A stretch of DNA of 64,000 bases, taken from positions 439,307 through 503,306 of the forward strand of contig NZ_SHKM01000002.1 in the NCBI RefSeq assembly GCF_004217225.1, read 5' to 3'. Positions within the stretch are counted from its first letter, which is position 1. Each line of letters starts with the position of its first letter. Both the position numbers and the translations under genes were made by a program. This document shows, piece after piece, positions 27,683 to 40,868 of the stretch. This DNA is from Azospira oryzae. GTDB lineage: Bacteria; Pseudomonadota; Gammaproteobacteria; Burkholderiales; Rhodocyclaceae. The notes beneath the pieces were generated by a model that was not told the DNA's origin, did not search any database, and saw only the letters and a list, made by a program, of their open reading frames with translations.

Positions 27683-28594
27683 GTGAAGAAGCCCTTGATC
27701 GCCCTGTGCACCCTGGTTCTGGGCCTGGCCCTGGTCGCCCCCGATGCCGATGCCGCCCGCCTCGGCGGCGGCCGCAGCAGCGGCATGCAGCGCAGCGTCA
27801 CGCCCCAGCACAACACCGCCCCCAGCGGCACCACCGCCCCCAAGCAGAACGCCGCTCCGGCCCAGCAGGCCCAGCCTGCCACCGCCGGTGCGCCGGCGCC
27901 CCAGGCTGCGCCCAAGCGCAGCTGGCTCGGTCCCATCGCCGGCCTGGCCGCCGGTATCGGCCTGGCCGCCCTGGCTTCCCACTTCGGCTTCGGCGAAGGC
28001 ATGGCCAACTTCCTCATGATCGCCCTGCTGGCCATGGCTGCCGTGTTCGTTTTCCGTCTCATTTTCCGCCGCCCGGCTGCAGCAGCGCCGCGCTCCGAAC
28101 CCCTGCAGTATGCCGGCGTCGGCGGTCCCTCCATGGCTCCCATGCCGGAAGTGACGCCCGTGGGTGGCGGCAACGCAGCCGTCCCGGCCGCTGAGGCTGC
28201 GCCGGCCGCCGCAGCCAACATTCCTGCCGATTTCGACAGCGAAGGTTTCCTGCGGGTGGCCAAGCTCAACTTCGTCCGCCTCCAGGCCGCCAACGACCAG
28301 GGCAACCTGGACGACATGCGGGAGTTCCTGGCCCCCGAGATGTTCGCCGAAGTGCAGCTGCAACTGAGCGAGCGGGGCGGCAAGGCCCAGCAGACCGATG
28401 TGGTGCAGCTCAACGCCAGCCTGCTGGAGGTGGTCAGCGAGGCCGGCCGCCACATCGCCAGTGTCCGTTTCAACGGCCTGCTGCGGGAAGAGAAGGACGC
28501 GGCACCGGCGCCCTTCGACGAAGTCTGGCACCTGGTCAAGCCCACCGACGGCAGCCGGGGCTGGATGGTCGCCGGCATTCAGCAACTGTCCTGA
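27683..28594 (+). CDS. Tim44-like domain protein
   Basis: The 303-residue protein has a signal-like N-terminus (MKKPLIALCTLVLGLALVAP), a Gln/Pro/Ala-rich low-complexity region and a Gly/Ala-rich membrane segment around 90-125 (GLAAGIGLAALAS and MIALLAMAAVFVFRLIF). A C-terminal Tim44-like domain follows (about 185-303, with FLRVAKLNFVRLQAANDQG and a VWHLVK end). In bacteria such proteins are inner-membrane anchored and poorly understood. Its place between ubiE and ubiJ is common in Betaproteobacteria. Confidence 0.85.
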   Translation: MKKPLIALCTLVLGLALVAPDADAARLGGGRSSGMQRSVTPQHNTAPSGTTAPKQNAAPAQQAQPATAGAPAPQAAPKRSWLGPIAGLAAGIGLAALASHFGFGEGMANFLMIALLAMAAVFVFRLIFRRPAAAAPRSEPLQYAGVGGPSMAPMPEVTPVGGGNAAVPAAEAAPAAAANIPADFDSEGFLRVAKLNFVRLQAANDQGNLDDMREFLAPEMFAEVQLQLSERGGKAQQTDVVQLNASLLEVVSEAGRHIASVRFNGLLREEKDAAPAPFDEVWHLVKPTDGSRGWMVAGIQQLS

Positions 28595-28599
28595 ACCCC

Positions 28600-29175
28600 A
28601 TGCTGGACCGTCCCTTCCTCGCCGGGCTCAATCACCTGCTGGGCCGGGAGCCGTGGGCGCGCCAGCGCCTGCGTCCCTTCGCCGGCCGCGGCGCCAGGAT
28701 TTCCCTGCCGCCCTGGTTCAGCCTGGACCTGACCGTGGCCGAGGACGGCACCCTGCACGGCGGCCCCCTGGCCGCTCCCGACGTCCTCATCAGCCTGCCG
28801 GAACACGCCCCACTTCGCTTCTTCGGCCACCCCCAGGAAGCCTTGGCAGCCGCCCGTCTGGAAGGCACGGCCGATTTCGCCGAAGCCCTGGGCTTCGTCT
28901 TCCGCAACCTGCGCTGGGATGCGGAAGAAGACCTGGCGCGCCTGCTGGGCGACATTCCGGCGCGGCGCCTGGTGGGCCTGGGTGCCAGCCTCTTCAATTG
29001 GCAAAAGGAGGCTTGGAGCCGCCTCAACGCCAACTTTGCCGAGTATTTCAGACACGAGCAGGGCGCTGGCGGCCCCATCCGGCGCCGCGAATGGCAGGGC
29101 CATCAGCAGGCCGTTACCGCCGCTGCGGCGGAGGCCGATGCCCTGGCCGCCCGCCTGGAGCGTCTGCAGGGCTGA
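28600..29175 (+). CDS. ubiJ: Ubiquinone biosynthesis accessory factor UbiJ (SCP2 domain)
   Basis: The 191-residue protein has an SCP2-like lipid-binding domain (about 1-110, with PDVLISLPEHAPLRFFG and LEGTADFAEALGFVFRNLRW) and a C-terminal coiled coil. It matches UbiJ, the soluble scaffold that binds ubiquinone intermediates in the Ubi complex. It starts 5 bp after the Tim44-like gene. The usual partner ubiB does not follow here; the unit ends at a terminator. Confidence 0.88.
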   Translation: MLDRPFLAGLNHLLGREPWARQRLRPFAGRGARISLPPWFSLDLTVAEDGTLHGGPLAAPDVLISLPEHAPLRFFGHPQEALAAARLEGTADFAEALGFVFRNLRWDAEEDLARLLGDIPARRLVGLGASLFNWQKEAWSRLNANFAEYFRHEQGAGGPIRRREWQGHQQAVTAAAAEADALAARLERLQG

Positions 29176-29208
29176 CTCAGCCCGGGCGGGATTTCCCGAA
29201 CACATAAA

Positions 29209-29238
29209 AGAAAAGGCAGCCCGGAGGCTGCCTTTTTT
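29209..29238. terminator. Bidirectional terminator between ubiJ and atpC
   Basis: The arms AAAAGGCAGCC and GGCTGCCTTTT enclose a 4-nt loop with an A-run before and a T-run after. It can end both the rightward ubi unit and the leftward atp operon. Confidence 0.92.
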
Positions 29239-29258
29239 GTGCTGCGACGATCAGCTGC

Positions 29259-29681
29259 TTAGTGCTTGCGCTTCTTCAGCTGCTCGATGGTTGCCAGCTG
29301 GGCCACGGCTTCAGCCAGTTCGGCTTCGGCCTTGGCGTAGTCCATTTCGGCAGAGCGGTTCTGCAGGGCTTCTTCCGCTGCCTTCTTGGCTTCCAGCGCC
29401 TTCGCCTCGTCCAGGTCGCCACCGCGGATAGCGGTATCGGCCAGCACGGTCACGATGGTGGGCTGAACTTCCAGCATGCCGCCGGAGACGTAGATCATCT
29501 CGAACTCGGCATCCGGCACCTTGATACGCACGGTACCGGGCTTGATACGGGTCAGCAGCGGGGTGTGCCGCGGGTAGATGCCGAGTTCGCCGGCTTCGCC
29601 CGGGAGCACCACGTATTCAGCTTCGCCGGAGAAGATGGACTCTTCGGCGCTGACCACGTCTACATGTACTCTCAATGCCAT
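29259..29681 (-). CDS. atpC: F1 ATP synthase epsilon subunit
   Basis: The 140-residue protein begins [20 protein letters not shown] and has the beta-sandwich segments [20 protein letters not shown] and [11 protein letters not shown], then a helical hairpin. It is the central-stalk subunit that couples rotation to, and inhibits, F1. Last gene of the atp operon, followed by a terminator. Confidence 0.97.
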   Translation of the reverse strand: MALRVHVDVVSAEESIFSGEAEYVVLPGEAGELGIYPRHTPLLTRIKPGTVRIKVPDAEFEMIYVSGGMLEVQPTIVTVLADTAIRGGDLDEAKALEAKKAAEEALQNRSAEMDYAKAEAELAEAVAQLATIEQLKKRKH

Positions 29682-29738
29682 GATAGGGGTTCCCCTCAGG
29701 ATGGCCGCACCCCGGACGGGATGCGGCTTACCGGTTGA

Positions 29739-31157
<1,419 letters not shown>

Positions 31158-31170
31158 CTATAGAAACCAG

Positions 31171-32034
31171 TTAGACCGCCGCTGCGCCGCTGACGATTTC
31201 GGACAATTCCTTGGTAATCGCTGCCTGACGGGTCTTGTTGTAGACCAGTTTCAGTTCGCCGATCACATTCTTGGCGTTGTCGGAAGCCGACTTCATGGCC
31301 ACCATCCGGGCGCTCTGCTCGGAAGCCATGCTTTCAGCCACTGACTGATAGATCAGCGCTTCGACATAGCGGACCAGCAGGTCGTCGATCACGGACTTGG
31401 CGTCGGGCTCGTAGACGTAGTCCCAACGGGCGGACTCGGAGCCCACGACCTCACCGGACAGGGGCAGCAGCTGCTCGATAACCGGCTCCTGCTTCATGGT
31501 GTTCACGAAGCGGGTGTAGGCGATGAACAACTGGTCGATCTCACCGTTGATGTAGGCATCGAGCTGAACCTTGACGGGCCCGATCAGGCGTTCCAGGTGG
31601 GGCGTATCGCCCAGGCCGGTGACCTGGGAAACGACGCTGGCGCCGGAACGCTGCAGGAAGCCCAGACCCTTGTTGCCGATGGCGGTCGCCTGGATGGCGA
31701 TGCCCTGGCTTTCCAGGTCCTTCATCTGGTTCAGGACGTTGCGCAGCACGTTGGAGTTCAACGCGCCGCACAGGCCCTTGTCGGAGGTCACGACGATGAT
31801 GCCGGCCTTCTTGATCGGATCACGCTTCACCAGGAACGGATGCTTGTACTCGGTCAGCGCATGAGAGAGGTGGGCGGCCACGCGGCGGATCTTCTCGCCA
31901 TAAGGACGCGCCTGACGCATACGTTCCTGCGCCTTGCGCATCTTCGACGCGGCCACCATCTCCATGGCCTTGGTGATCTTGCGCGTGTTTTCCACGCTCT
32001 TGATCTTGTTGCGGATTTCCTTGCCGCTAGCCAT
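31171..32034 (-). CDS. atpG: F1 ATP synthase gamma subunit
   Basis: The 287-residue rotor subunit begins [20 protein letters not shown] with the conserved N-terminal helix, includes [17 protein letters not shown] and ends with the helix [20 protein letters not shown]. Normal length; between atpA and atpD. Confidence 0.98.
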   Translation of the reverse strand: MASGKEIRNKIKSVENTRKITKAMEMVAASKMRKAQERMRQARPYGEKIRRVAAHLSHALTEYKHPFLVKRDPIKKAGIIVVTSDKGLCGALNSNVLRNVLNQMKDLESQGIAIQATAIGNKGLGFLQRSGASVVSQVTGLGDTPHLERLIGPVKVQLDAYINGEIDQLFIAYTRFVNTMKQEPVIEQLLPLSGEVVGSESARWDYVYEPDAKSVIDDLLVRYVEALIYQSVAESMASEQSARMVAMKSASDNAKNVIGELKLVYNKTRQAAITKELSEIVSGAAAV

Positions 32035-32052
32035 TACGCTCTCCTGGACGGA

Positions 32053-33591
<1,539 letters not shown>

Positions 33592-33600
33592 GAATTTCTC

Positions 33601-34140
33601 CTAGTTCTTGAGCGCCGTAGCCATCGCTTCGAGCTTGCCGCGTACGGAAGCGTCGAGGACCTGGTCACCCACCGCCACTTTGATACCACCGATCAGCGCT
33701 GCATCCACCACCACGCGGGGCTGGAGCTTGGAGCTGAAATGGGTTTCAAGTTGGCCCAACAGATTTTTCACTTGCGCGTCATCGAGGGGGAAGGCGCTGT
33801 AAACAACGGCTTCCTTGATGCCCTCTTCGGCACTCTTGAGCTGCTCGTAGATTTCCTGGACTTGCGGCAGCAGGGAGAGGCGCTCGTTTGCCGCGAGAAC
33901 CCGGATAAAACCGGTCACGTCGGCATTCTTGGCAGCCTCGCCGCTGAGCGAGACGAAAAGCTGGGTCAGCTGATCGGCCGAAAGCTTCGGGTTGCCAATG
34001 CACTGGACCATTTCGGGGTCCTGTGCAATGACAGCCAGCAGCTTCAGGGTGTCCGACCACTGAGCCAGGGCCTTTCCGTCGCGCGCCAGGCGGAAAACTG
34101 CTTCCGCGTAGGGACGAGCGATGGTGACGGATTCAGCCAT
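33601..34140 (-). CDS. atpH: F1 ATP synthase delta subunit
   Basis: The 179-residue peripheral-stalk subunit begins with ITIARPYAEAVF-type sequence (here VTIARPYAEAVFRLAR). It has the C-terminal segment VDAALIGGIKVAVGDQVLD that identifies OSCP/delta. It lies between atpF and atpA. Confidence 0.96.
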   Translation of the reverse strand: MAESVTIARPYAEAVFRLARDGKALAQWSDTLKLLAVIAQDPEMVQCIGNPKLSADQLTQLFVSLSGEAAKNADVTGFIRVLAANERLSLLPQVQEIYEQLKSAEEGIKEAVVYSAFPLDDAQVKNLLGQLETHFSSKLQPRVVVDAALIGGIKVAVGDQVLDASVRGKLEAMATALKN

Positions 34141-34145
34141 AAGCG

Positions 34146-34616
34146 TTACAGATCCTGTTTGATCGTGCTCAGGATGTCAGCGTGGGCCTTGGCGTCGATT
34201 TCGCGGCGCAGGATCTTCTCTGCACCGACAACGGCCAGTTCAGCCACGCGCTCACGCAAACCTTCCTTGGCACGCACCACTTCCTGTTCGATCTCGGCCT
34301 TGGCAGCGGCGACGATACGGTCAGCTTCAACCTTCGCCTGGGACTTGGCTTCGTCGATGATCTGGGCGGCGCGCTTGTCAGCGCCGGCGATCAGTTCGGA
34401 GGCCTTTTCCTTGCCTTCGCGCAGGGCTTCCGCCGAGCGCTTGGTCGCGAGCTCGAGGTCGTGCTTGCCACGATCGGCGGCAGCAAGACCGTCAGAGATT
34501 TTTTTCGCTCGCTCGTCGAGCGCCTTCACGATGGGCGGCCACACGAATTTCATCGTGAACCACGCCAAAATGAAGAACACAACGAGCTGGGCGACCAGAG
34601 TTGCGTTCAGATTCAC
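34146..34616 (-). CDS. atpF: F0 ATP synthase subunit b
   Basis: The 156-residue protein has one N-terminal membrane helix (about 5-25, [15 protein letters not shown]) and a long charged coiled coil forming the peripheral stalk. It starts [19 protein letters not shown], as usual for the family. It overlaps nothing and sits 5 bp before atpH. Confidence 0.97.
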   Translation of the reverse strand: MNLNATLVAQLVVFFILAWFTMKFVWPPIVKALDERAKKISDGLAAADRGKHDLELATKRSAEALREGKEKASELIAGADKRAAQIIDEAKSQAKVEADRIVAAAKAEIEQEVVRAKEGLRERVAELAVVGAEKILRREIDAKAHADILSTIKQDL

Positions 34617-34654
34617 GGCTCTAACCCTTTAAAAAAAGTTGTTCGAGGCGCGAA

Positions 34655-34966
<312 letters not shown>

Positions 34967-35842
34967 TTAGTGGCTCTCGTGGGCCTGACCGATGTACACC
35001 AGGGTCAGCATCATGAAGATGAAGGCCTGCAGGGCAACGATCAGGATATGGAAGATGGCCCACACGGAACCGGCGATGACGCCGCCGATCCAGAGGAACG
35101 CACCGGTGGCGGTACCGGCCCAGGCCGCACCCATCAGGGCGATCAGCATGAACACCAGTTCGCCGGCGTACATGTTGCCGAACAGCCGCATGCCGTGGGA
35201 CACGGTCTTGGCCAGGAACTCGATCATCTGCATGGCGAAGTTGATCGGGTAGAGCAGGGGATGGCTGCCGAAGGGAGCGGTGAAGAGCTCGTGCACCCAG
35301 CCACCCAGACCCTTGATCTTGATGTTGTACCAGATGCAGACCAGCAGCACGCCGATGGACATGCCCAGGGTGCCGTTCAGGTCGGCGGTGGGAACCACGC
35401 GCAGGAAGGCGTGGTGGTCGCCGGAAGCGGCTTGCCAGAGGCTGGGCAGCAGATCGACGGGCAGGAAGTCCATGGAGTTCATCAGGAAGATCCAGATGAA
35501 CACGGTCAGAGCCAGGGGAGCCACGAACTTGCGGGACTCTTCGCTATGCACGATGCCCTTGGCCTGGTTGTTCACCATTTCCAGGACGATTTCCACGGCG
35601 GCCTGCATGCGACCGGGAACGCCGGAGGTAACGCTCTTGGCGACACGCCACATGACGAACAGACCGAGGATCCCCATAAGAATGGAGAAAACCACGGTGT
35701 CGACGTTGATGACGGAGAAGTCAATAACGGCGGACTGGGCGTGACCGGTGGAATTGAAGTGGGTCAGGTGGTGGACGATGTACTCGCCAGCGGTGGGGGC
35801 GTTGGCGGCGTGTTCCGCGACTGCCTCGTGAGCGTTTTCCAT
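34967..35842 (-). CDS. atpB: F0 ATP synthase subunit a
   Basis: The 291-residue multi-pass protein has the half-channel helices with the essential Arg in SHGMRLFGNMYAGELVF and later conserved segments (HILIVALQAFIFMMLTLVYI). Its N-terminal extension is rich in His and Ala. It follows atpI at one base. Confidence 0.96.
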   Translation of the reverse strand: MENAHEAVAEHAANAPTAGEYIVHHLTHFNSTGHAQSAVIDFSVINVDTVVFSILMGILGLFVMWRVAKSVTSGVPGRMQAAVEIVLEMVNNQAKGIVHSEESRKFVAPLALTVFIWIFLMNSMDFLPVDLLPSLWQAASGDHHAFLRVVPTADLNGTLGMSIGVLLVCIWYNIKIKGLGGWVHELFTAPFGSHPLLYPINFAMQMIEFLAKTVSHGMRLFGNMYAGELVFMLIALMGAAWAGTATGAFLWIGGVIAGSVWAIFHILIVALQAFIFMMLTLVYIGQAHESH

Positions 35843-35843
35843 T

Positions 35844-36185
35844 TCAGGATTTCTTCCAAAAAGCCAAAAAACTCGCCTGCAGCGTCACTACCAGGCCGAG
35901 CAGCATGGAGGGCCAATGCATCTCGGGATAAACCTTGGCAGCAACAGCCAGAATTCCGATGGTGGCGGCAACCTTGACGAATTCGCCGAGGAAGAAGCCC
36001 GCTACGCCGGGACCACCCGGGCGCCGCGCCGCTACAGCCAGGCGCAGGGCGAACAGGGCGTTGGGGAGCAGGCAAGCGCCACCACCCACCGCCGCAGAGG
36101 CCGCACCGTGCCCTCCGACGAACAAGCCAAGCAGACCAGCCGTGATTACTACCGCCCAGATTTGGAAAATGATTGCCCGGAACAT
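35844..36185 (-). CDS. atpI: ATP synthase accessory protein AtpI
   Basis: The 113-residue protein has four short membrane helices and the GGGACLLPNALFALRLA and FFLGEFVKVAATIGILA segments of AtpI, a possible assembly factor for the c-ring. The start at 36185 is the first ATG after the promoter. It is the first gene of the atp operon, directly upstream of atpB. Confidence 0.85.
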   Translation of the reverse strand: MFRAIIFQIWAVVITAGLLGLFVGGHGAASAAVGGGACLLPNALFALRLAVAARRPGGPGVAGFFLGEFVKVAATIGILAVAAKVYPEMHWPSMLLGLVVTLQASFLAFWKKS

Positions 36186-36465
36186 GATTGATTTTCCGCG
36201 GTTTTTCCAAACTGGAGGGAGCGGTTCAAAACCCGAACCAACGTCGCCAGCCGCCGCACACAAAGATAAATAATATAAGAGTTATCCCTTATTTAGTCAA
36301 TGGAAACGCCGGAACAAAATAAGGGGTTTGCCAGTCTCAGGGCGCCATTCGCGCCTTTGGGATGACATGGCCATGGCAGGACAAATGGTTTCAGGCCTTG
36401 TCAGCCCTGACTCCTACGGGTTTACCGCAGTCCTCCTCCGCCACAGTCGCCGTTTGCAGCCGGAC
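36186..36465. other. atpI-parB intergenic region
   Basis: This 280-bp spacer contains the atp promoter in an AT-rich block (about 36262-36325). The remainder (36330-36465) precedes the parB stop and shows only short GC repeats (GGCGC-type). I see no clear terminator for parB. Confidence 0.6.
36272..36300 (-). promoter_or_regulatory. Sigma-70 promoter of the atp operon
   Basis: On the minus strand TTGACT (36295-36300), a 17-nt spacer and TATATT (36272-36277) form a near-consensus promoter in an AT-rich block. Transcription would start near 36265, giving an untranslated leader of about 80 nt before atpI. Confidence 0.85.
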
Positions 36466-37299
36466 TCAGCGGAAACGGGCCAGCAGTTCGTCGAGCTGGT
36501 CCAGGCTGGAGAATTCGATGGCCATCTTGCCGGCGCCCTTCCTGTTGGCCGCCACCGTCACCTTGGCTCCCAGCAGGTCCGACAGTTCTTCCTCCAGCCG
36601 CAGCAGATCCCGGTCCTTGGCCTTCTCGACCTTTTTCGGCGGATTCAGCAGGGCCTGCACCAGGCGCTCCGTTTCCCGCACGGAAAGACCCTTGTGGGCC
36701 ACCCGGTTGCCCACCTGTATCTGCTCCGCCCCTTCCAGGGAGAGCAGGGCCCGGGCGTGGCCCATGTCCAGCTTGCCTTCCAGCAGCAGTTCTTGGACCG
36801 GCGCCGCCAGCTGCAGCAGACGCAGCAGGTTGGAAGCGGCGGGACGGGAGCGGCCAACCGCATCGGCGGCCTGCTGGTGGGTCATCTCGAACTCGTCCAC
36901 CAGGCGCTGCAGGCCCATGGCTTCTTCCAGGGGATTGAGGTTTTCCCGCTGGATGTTCTCAATGAGGGACATGGCGGCCGCGGCTTCATCGGGGATTTCC
37001 CGCACCAGGGTCGGCACTTCGGTCATGCCCGCCATGCGGCAGGCACGCCAGCGGCGCTCGCCGGCAATGATTTCGTAGCCGCCGTTGATCGGCCGCACCA
37101 GGATGGGCTGCATGATGCCCTGGGCCTGGATGGAGGCCGCCAGCTCCTTGAGAGAGCCTTCGTCCATGCGGGTCCGCGGCTGGTACTTGCCCGGCTTCAG
37201 GGCATCGATGGGCAGCGTCCGCTGCTGGTCCTTCTTGGCGTCGGCGGCGTCGCCGGCCAGCAGGGCGTCCAGGCCCCGGCCCAGTCCCTTCATCTTCAT
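36466..37299 (-). CDS. parB: Chromosome partitioning protein ParB
   Basis: The 277-residue CTPase clamp has the ParB N-terminal domain with KPGKYQPRTRM, GERRWRAC and ENIQRENLNPLEEA, the helix-turn-helix MTHQQAADAVGRSRPAASN and a C-terminal dimer domain. It binds parS sites and moves origins apart with ParA. The start at 37299 overlaps the parA stop by 4 nt and has AGAGG upstream. Confidence 0.96.
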   Translation of the reverse strand: MKMKGLGRGLDALLAGDAADAKKDQQRTLPIDALKPGKYQPRTRMDEGSLKELAASIQAQGIMQPILVRPINGGYEIIAGERRWRACRMAGMTEVPTLVREIPDEAAAAMSLIENIQRENLNPLEEAMGLQRLVDEFEMTHQQAADAVGRSRPAASNLLRLLQLAAPVQELLLEGKLDMGHARALLSLEGAEQIQVGNRVAHKGLSVRETERLVQALLNPPKKVEKAKDRDLLRLEEELSDLLGAKVTVAANRKGAGKMAIEFSSLDQLDELLARFR

Positions 37300-38078
37300 G
37301 CCGCCACCTCTTGCTGCCGCGGAGCGCCACCGATGCGCTCCAGCATCTCCTCGGCCAAGGCCAGGTAGGACAGGGCGCCCTTGGAGGTCTTGTCGAAGGC
37401 GATCACCGGCTTGCCGTAGGACGGGGCCTCGGCCAGACGCACGTTGCGCGGGATGACGGTGCGGTACACCTTGCCGGAGAAGTGGCTCTCCAGTTCGGCG
37501 GAAACCTGTTGATTGAGGGTGGACTGGGAGTTGTACATGGTGCGCAGCAGGCCTTCGATTTCCAGGGCGGGATTGAGATTGGCCCGCACCTTGCGCAGGG
37601 TGGTGACCAGATCGGTGAGGCCTTCCAGGGCGTAGTACTCGCACTGCATGGGGATCATCACCGCCTGGGCCGCCGCCAGGGCATTCACCGTCAGCAGGTT
37701 GAGGGCAGGCGGGCAGTCGATCAGGACGAAGTCGTAGGCCTGGCCGTCCAGGGCCTCCTTGAGGCGGCGCTCCCGCTGGCCCACGTCGATCAGTTCCACT
37801 TCGGCCCCGGCCAGTTCCCGGTTGGCGGGAATGACGTCGAAGCCGAATTCGGTCTTAATGGTGGCCTGCTCCAGGGTCGCCGCCCCCAGCAGGATCTGAT
37901 AGACGGAAGGCAGGGCTTCCTTCTTGAAGATGCCGCAGCCGGTGGTGGCATTGCCCTGGGGGTCCAGGTCGATGAGCAGGACGCGCTGCCCCAGGGTCGC
38001 CAGGCAGGCGGCCAGGTTGACGCTGGTGGTGGTCTTGCCGACCCCCCCCTTCTGGTTGGTAATGGCCAGGATCTTCAC
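37296..38078 (-). CDS. parA: Chromosome partitioning ATPase ParA
   Basis: The 260-residue protein is a Walker-type ATPase with the deviant motif KGGVGKTTTSVNL, then LLIDLDPQGNATTG and FVLIDCPPALNLLT. It has the short form of chromosomal ParA/Soj, without a DNA-binding N-terminus. It is 4 bp after rsmG and overlaps parB. Part of the mnmG-rsmG-parA-parB unit near the origin. Confidence 0.97.
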   Translation of the reverse strand: MKILAITNQKGGVGKTTTSVNLAACLATLGQRVLLIDLDPQGNATTGCGIFKKEALPSVYQILLGAATLEQATIKTEFGFDVIPANRELAGAEVELIDVGQRERRLKEALDGQAYDFVLIDCPPALNLLTVNALAAAQAVMIPMQCEYYALEGLTDLVTTLRKVRANLNPALEIEGLLRTMYNSQSTLNQQVSAELESHFSGKVYRTVIPRNVRLAEAPSYGKPVIAFDKTSKGALSYLALAEEMLERIGGAPRQQEVAA

Positions 38079-38082
38079 GCCT

Positions 38083-38724
38083 TCATTCCTCTCTCAGAAC
38101 CACCAGATGGCGCGCCCCCTCGACTCCGGGCACGGCCAGCGGGTGTACCGCCTCGACGACAATCCCCGCCGGCAGGCGGGAGAGCTCTTCCTGGGGATAG
38201 ATCCCCTTCATCGCCAGCCAGCGCCCACCGGGCGCCAGCAGGTGACGGGTGAGACTGACGAAATCGGCCACCTCGGCAAAGGCCCGGGAGGTGATGGCCG
38301 CAAACTTCTGTTCCGGTTGCCAGGCCTCCACCCGCAGGCACTGGGCGGAGAGCCCCGGCAGGGGCAGTTCCATGGCGGCCTGCTTCAAGAAGGCCACCTT
38401 CTTGGAATTGCTGTCCAGCAGGGTCACCGCCAGGCTTGGCCGGGCGATGGCCAGGGGAATGCCGGGCTGGCCGCCGCCGCTGCCCACATCCAGCACATTG
38501 GCGGGCGCCAGGGCGTCCACAAAGGGCAGGATGGCCAGGGAATCCAGCAGGTGGTGGCTCACCGCCTTGTCCTGGTCGCGCAGGGCGGTCAGGGCATAGA
38601 CCTTGTTCCACTTGGCGAGCAGGGCCAGGTAGGCGAGCAGTTTACCCTGTGCGACGCCGTCCAGGGGTATTCCGAGGGCATCCAGGCCCTGGGCCAGTTG
38701 CTGGGCCTGACTGGAGCCGCTCAT
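38083..38724 (-). CDS. rsmG: 16S rRNA m7G527 methyltransferase RsmG (GidB)
   Basis: The 213-residue SAM enzyme methylates G527 of 16S rRNA. It has the [12 protein letters not shown] segment, HLLDSLA, the SAM motif [17 protein letters not shown] and [11 protein letters not shown]. The ATG at 38724 overlaps the mnmG stop by 4 nt. A much longer frame exists upstream but it is a shadow of mnmG. Confidence 0.96.
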   Translation of the reverse strand: MSGSSQAQQLAQGLDALGIPLDGVAQGKLLAYLALLAKWNKVYALTALRDQDKAVSHHLLDSLAILPFVDALAPANVLDVGSGGGQPGIPLAIARPSLAVTLLDSNSKKVAFLKQAAMELPLPGLSAQCLRVEAWQPEQKFAAITSRAFAEVADFVSLTRHLLAPGGRWLAMKGIYPQEELSRLPAGIVVEAVHPLAVPGVEGARHLVVLREE

Positions 38725-40595
38725 CGGGCGCTCCGCTTCAAGTAGATCAGCAGCAGGGAGATGGCCGCCGGGGTGATGCCCTGCAGCCGGGAAGCCTGGC
38801 CGATGGTCTCGGGCCGCTGCCGTGCCAGGCGCTGGCGCACCTCGTTGGAGAGACCGTGCACCTGGGCATAGTCCAGGTCGGCGGGGATCGCCAGGTTCTC
38901 GTAGTCGGCGGCCTTGGCCACCTCTTCCCGCTGGCGGTCGATGTAGCCCTGGTACTTGGCCTGGATTTCCAGCTGCTCCACCGCCTGGGCATCGGCCAGG
39001 GACTCGCCGGCACCGGGCAGGGTCAGCAGGTCGGCGTAGCTCACATCGGGCCGGCGCAGCAGCTCGAAGAGGTTGTATTCGTGGTCGATGGCCTTGCCCA
39101 GGACCCGCACCGCATCGGCTTCCGGCAGGGTCTGGGGGTGCACCCAGGTGCTTTTCAGGCGCTCGGCTTCGGCGGCGATGGCATCCCGCTTGCGGCAGAA
39201 GGCATCCCAGCGGGCGTCGTCCACCAGGCCCAGTTCCCGGCCCTTTTCGGTGAGGCGCAGGTCGGCATTGTCTTCCCGCAGCTGCAGGCGGTACTCGGCC
39301 CGGCTGGTGAACATGCGGTAGGGCTCGGAGACGCCCCGGGTGATGAGATCGTCCACCAGCACGCCCAGGTAGGCCTCGTCCCGGCGCGGGCACCAGGCTT
39401 CCTTCTCCTGCACCTGCAGGGCGGCGTTGACGCCCGCCAGCAGCCCCTGGGCGGCCGCTTCCTCGTAGCCGGTGGTGCCGTTGATCTGGCCGGCGAAGAA
39501 GAGGCCGTTGATGGCCTTGCTCTCCAGGGAGGACTTCAGCCCCCGGGGATCGTAGTAGTCGTACTCGATGGCGTAGCCGGGGCGCAGGATGTGGCAGTTC
39601 TCCATGCCGCGGATGGAACGCACGATCTTCAGCTGCACGTCGAAGGGCAGGCTGGTGGAAATGCCGTTGGGGTAGATCTCGTGGGTATCCAGGCCCTCCG
39701 GCTCGAGGAAGACGTGGTGGCTGTCCTTGTCGGCGAAGCGGTGGATCTTGTCCTCGATGGAGGGGCAGTAGCGGGGCCCGACGCCTTCAATCACCCCGGT
39801 GTACATGGGGGAGCGGTCCAGGTTGGCGCGGATGATGTCGTGGGTGCGGCTGTTGGTGTCGGTGATCCAGCAGGGCAGTTGCTTCGGGTGCTGGGCCGCG
39901 TTGCCGAGGAAGGAGAACACCGGCAGGGGATCGTCCGAGTACTGGGGCTCCATTACCGAGAAGTCGATGCTCTTGCCGTCCAGGCGCGGCGGCGTGCCGG
40001 TCTTCAAGCGCCCCTGGGGCAGGGCCAGTTCCTTCAGGCGGGCCGCCAGGGAGACGCTGGGAGGGTCGCCCATGCGGCCCCCGGTGTAGTTCTGCAGGCC
40101 GACGTGGATCAGGCCGTTCAAGAAGGTGCCGGCGGTCAGCACCACCGCCCGGGCTTCGAAGCGCACCCCCAGCTGGGTCACGGCCCCCACCACCCGGTCG
40201 CCTTCGACGATCAGGTCGTCGCAGGCCTGGGCGAAGAGGGTCAGGTTGGGCTGGTTCTCCAGGCGGGTGCGGATTGCCTGTTTGTACAGCACCCGGTCGG
40301 CCTGGGCACGGGTGGCGCGCACCGCCGGGCCCTTGGAGGCATTGAGGATGCGGAACTGGATGCCGCCCTCGTCGGTGGCCGCCGCCATGGCGCCTCCCAG
40401 GGCATCCACCTCCTTCACCAGATGGCCCTTGCCGATGCCGCCGATGGAGGGATTGCAGCTCATGGCCCCCAGGGTTTCCAGGTTGTGGGTCAGGAGCAGG
40501 GTGCGCGCTCCGGCCCGGGCAGCCGCCAGGGCAGCCTCGGTGCCGGCGTGACCGCCGCCGACGACAATGACATCGAACCGGGTGGGAAACAGCAT
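38721..40595 (-). CDS. mnmG: tRNA uridine-34 modification enzyme MnmG (GidA)
   Basis: The 624-residue FAD protein makes cmnm5U34 on tRNAs together with MnmE, whose gene lies at 51366-52718. The start at 40595 gives [20 protein letters not shown], with the FAD-binding [10 protein letters not shown], and [16 protein letters not shown] is present. The C-terminal domain includes YQGYIDRQ. A 29-codon open extension upstream is less likely because it lacks the family sequence. It leads the mnmG-rsmG-parAB unit. Confidence 0.96.
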   Translation of the reverse strand: MLFPTRFDVIVVGGGHAGTEAALAAARAGARTLLLTHNLETLGAMSCNPSIGGIGKGHLVKEVDALGGAMAAATDEGGIQFRILNASKGPAVRATRAQADRVLYKQAIRTRLENQPNLTLFAQACDDLIVEGDRVVGAVTQLGVRFEARAVVLTAGTFLNGLIHVGLQNYTGGRMGDPPSVSLAARLKELALPQGRLKTGTPPRLDGKSIDFSVMEPQYSDDPLPVFSFLGNAAQHPKQLPCWITDTNSRTHDIIRANLDRSPMYTGVIEGVGPRYCPSIEDKIHRFADKDSHHVFLEPEGLDTHEIYPNGISTSLPFDVQLKIVRSIRGMENCHILRPGYAIEYDYYDPRGLKSSLESKAINGLFFAGQINGTTGYEEAAAQGLLAGVNAALQVQEKEAWCPRRDEAYLGVLVDDLITRGVSEPYRMFTSRAEYRLQLREDNADLRLTEKGRELGLVDDARWDAFCRKRDAIAAEAERLKSTWVHPQTLPEADAVRVLGKAIDHEYNLFELLRRPDVSYADLLTLPGAGESLADAQAVEQLEIQAKYQGYIDRQREEVAKAADYENLAIPADLDYAQVHGLSNEVRQRLARQRPETIGQASRLQGITPAAISLLLIYLKRSAR

Positions 40596-40868
40596 GGGGA
40601 CTCGTTTACGCAAAAGGCCCGCAGGCAAATCCCACGGGCACTCGGGTAGGGCAAAGGGGCTCGAATGATACGCCAGTTCCATGAAACTTAACAGTTTTCG
40701 CCCGGACCGGCGGAGCCCGCCGGCACGTTTCCGGCATTGCTTCGGCAGCCAGCCGGCACGGCTCCCGGAGCTCCACCGGGAGACTGGCCCGGGGCCTTGT
40801 CAGGAATTCCCTTGCCGCGGAGTCGGGAATTGACGTAACTTCCGCCAAAATCAATGCCAAGCGCAACC
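40596..40868. other. Divergent mnmG / receiver-TPR intergenic region
   Basis: I see no gene in this 273-bp spacer. TTGACG (about 40829-40834) could be a -35 for the rightward gene, but no good -10 follows. On the minus strand TATCAT near 40665 could be an mnmG -10 with a poor -35. Nothing else is recognisable. Confidence 0.4.
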
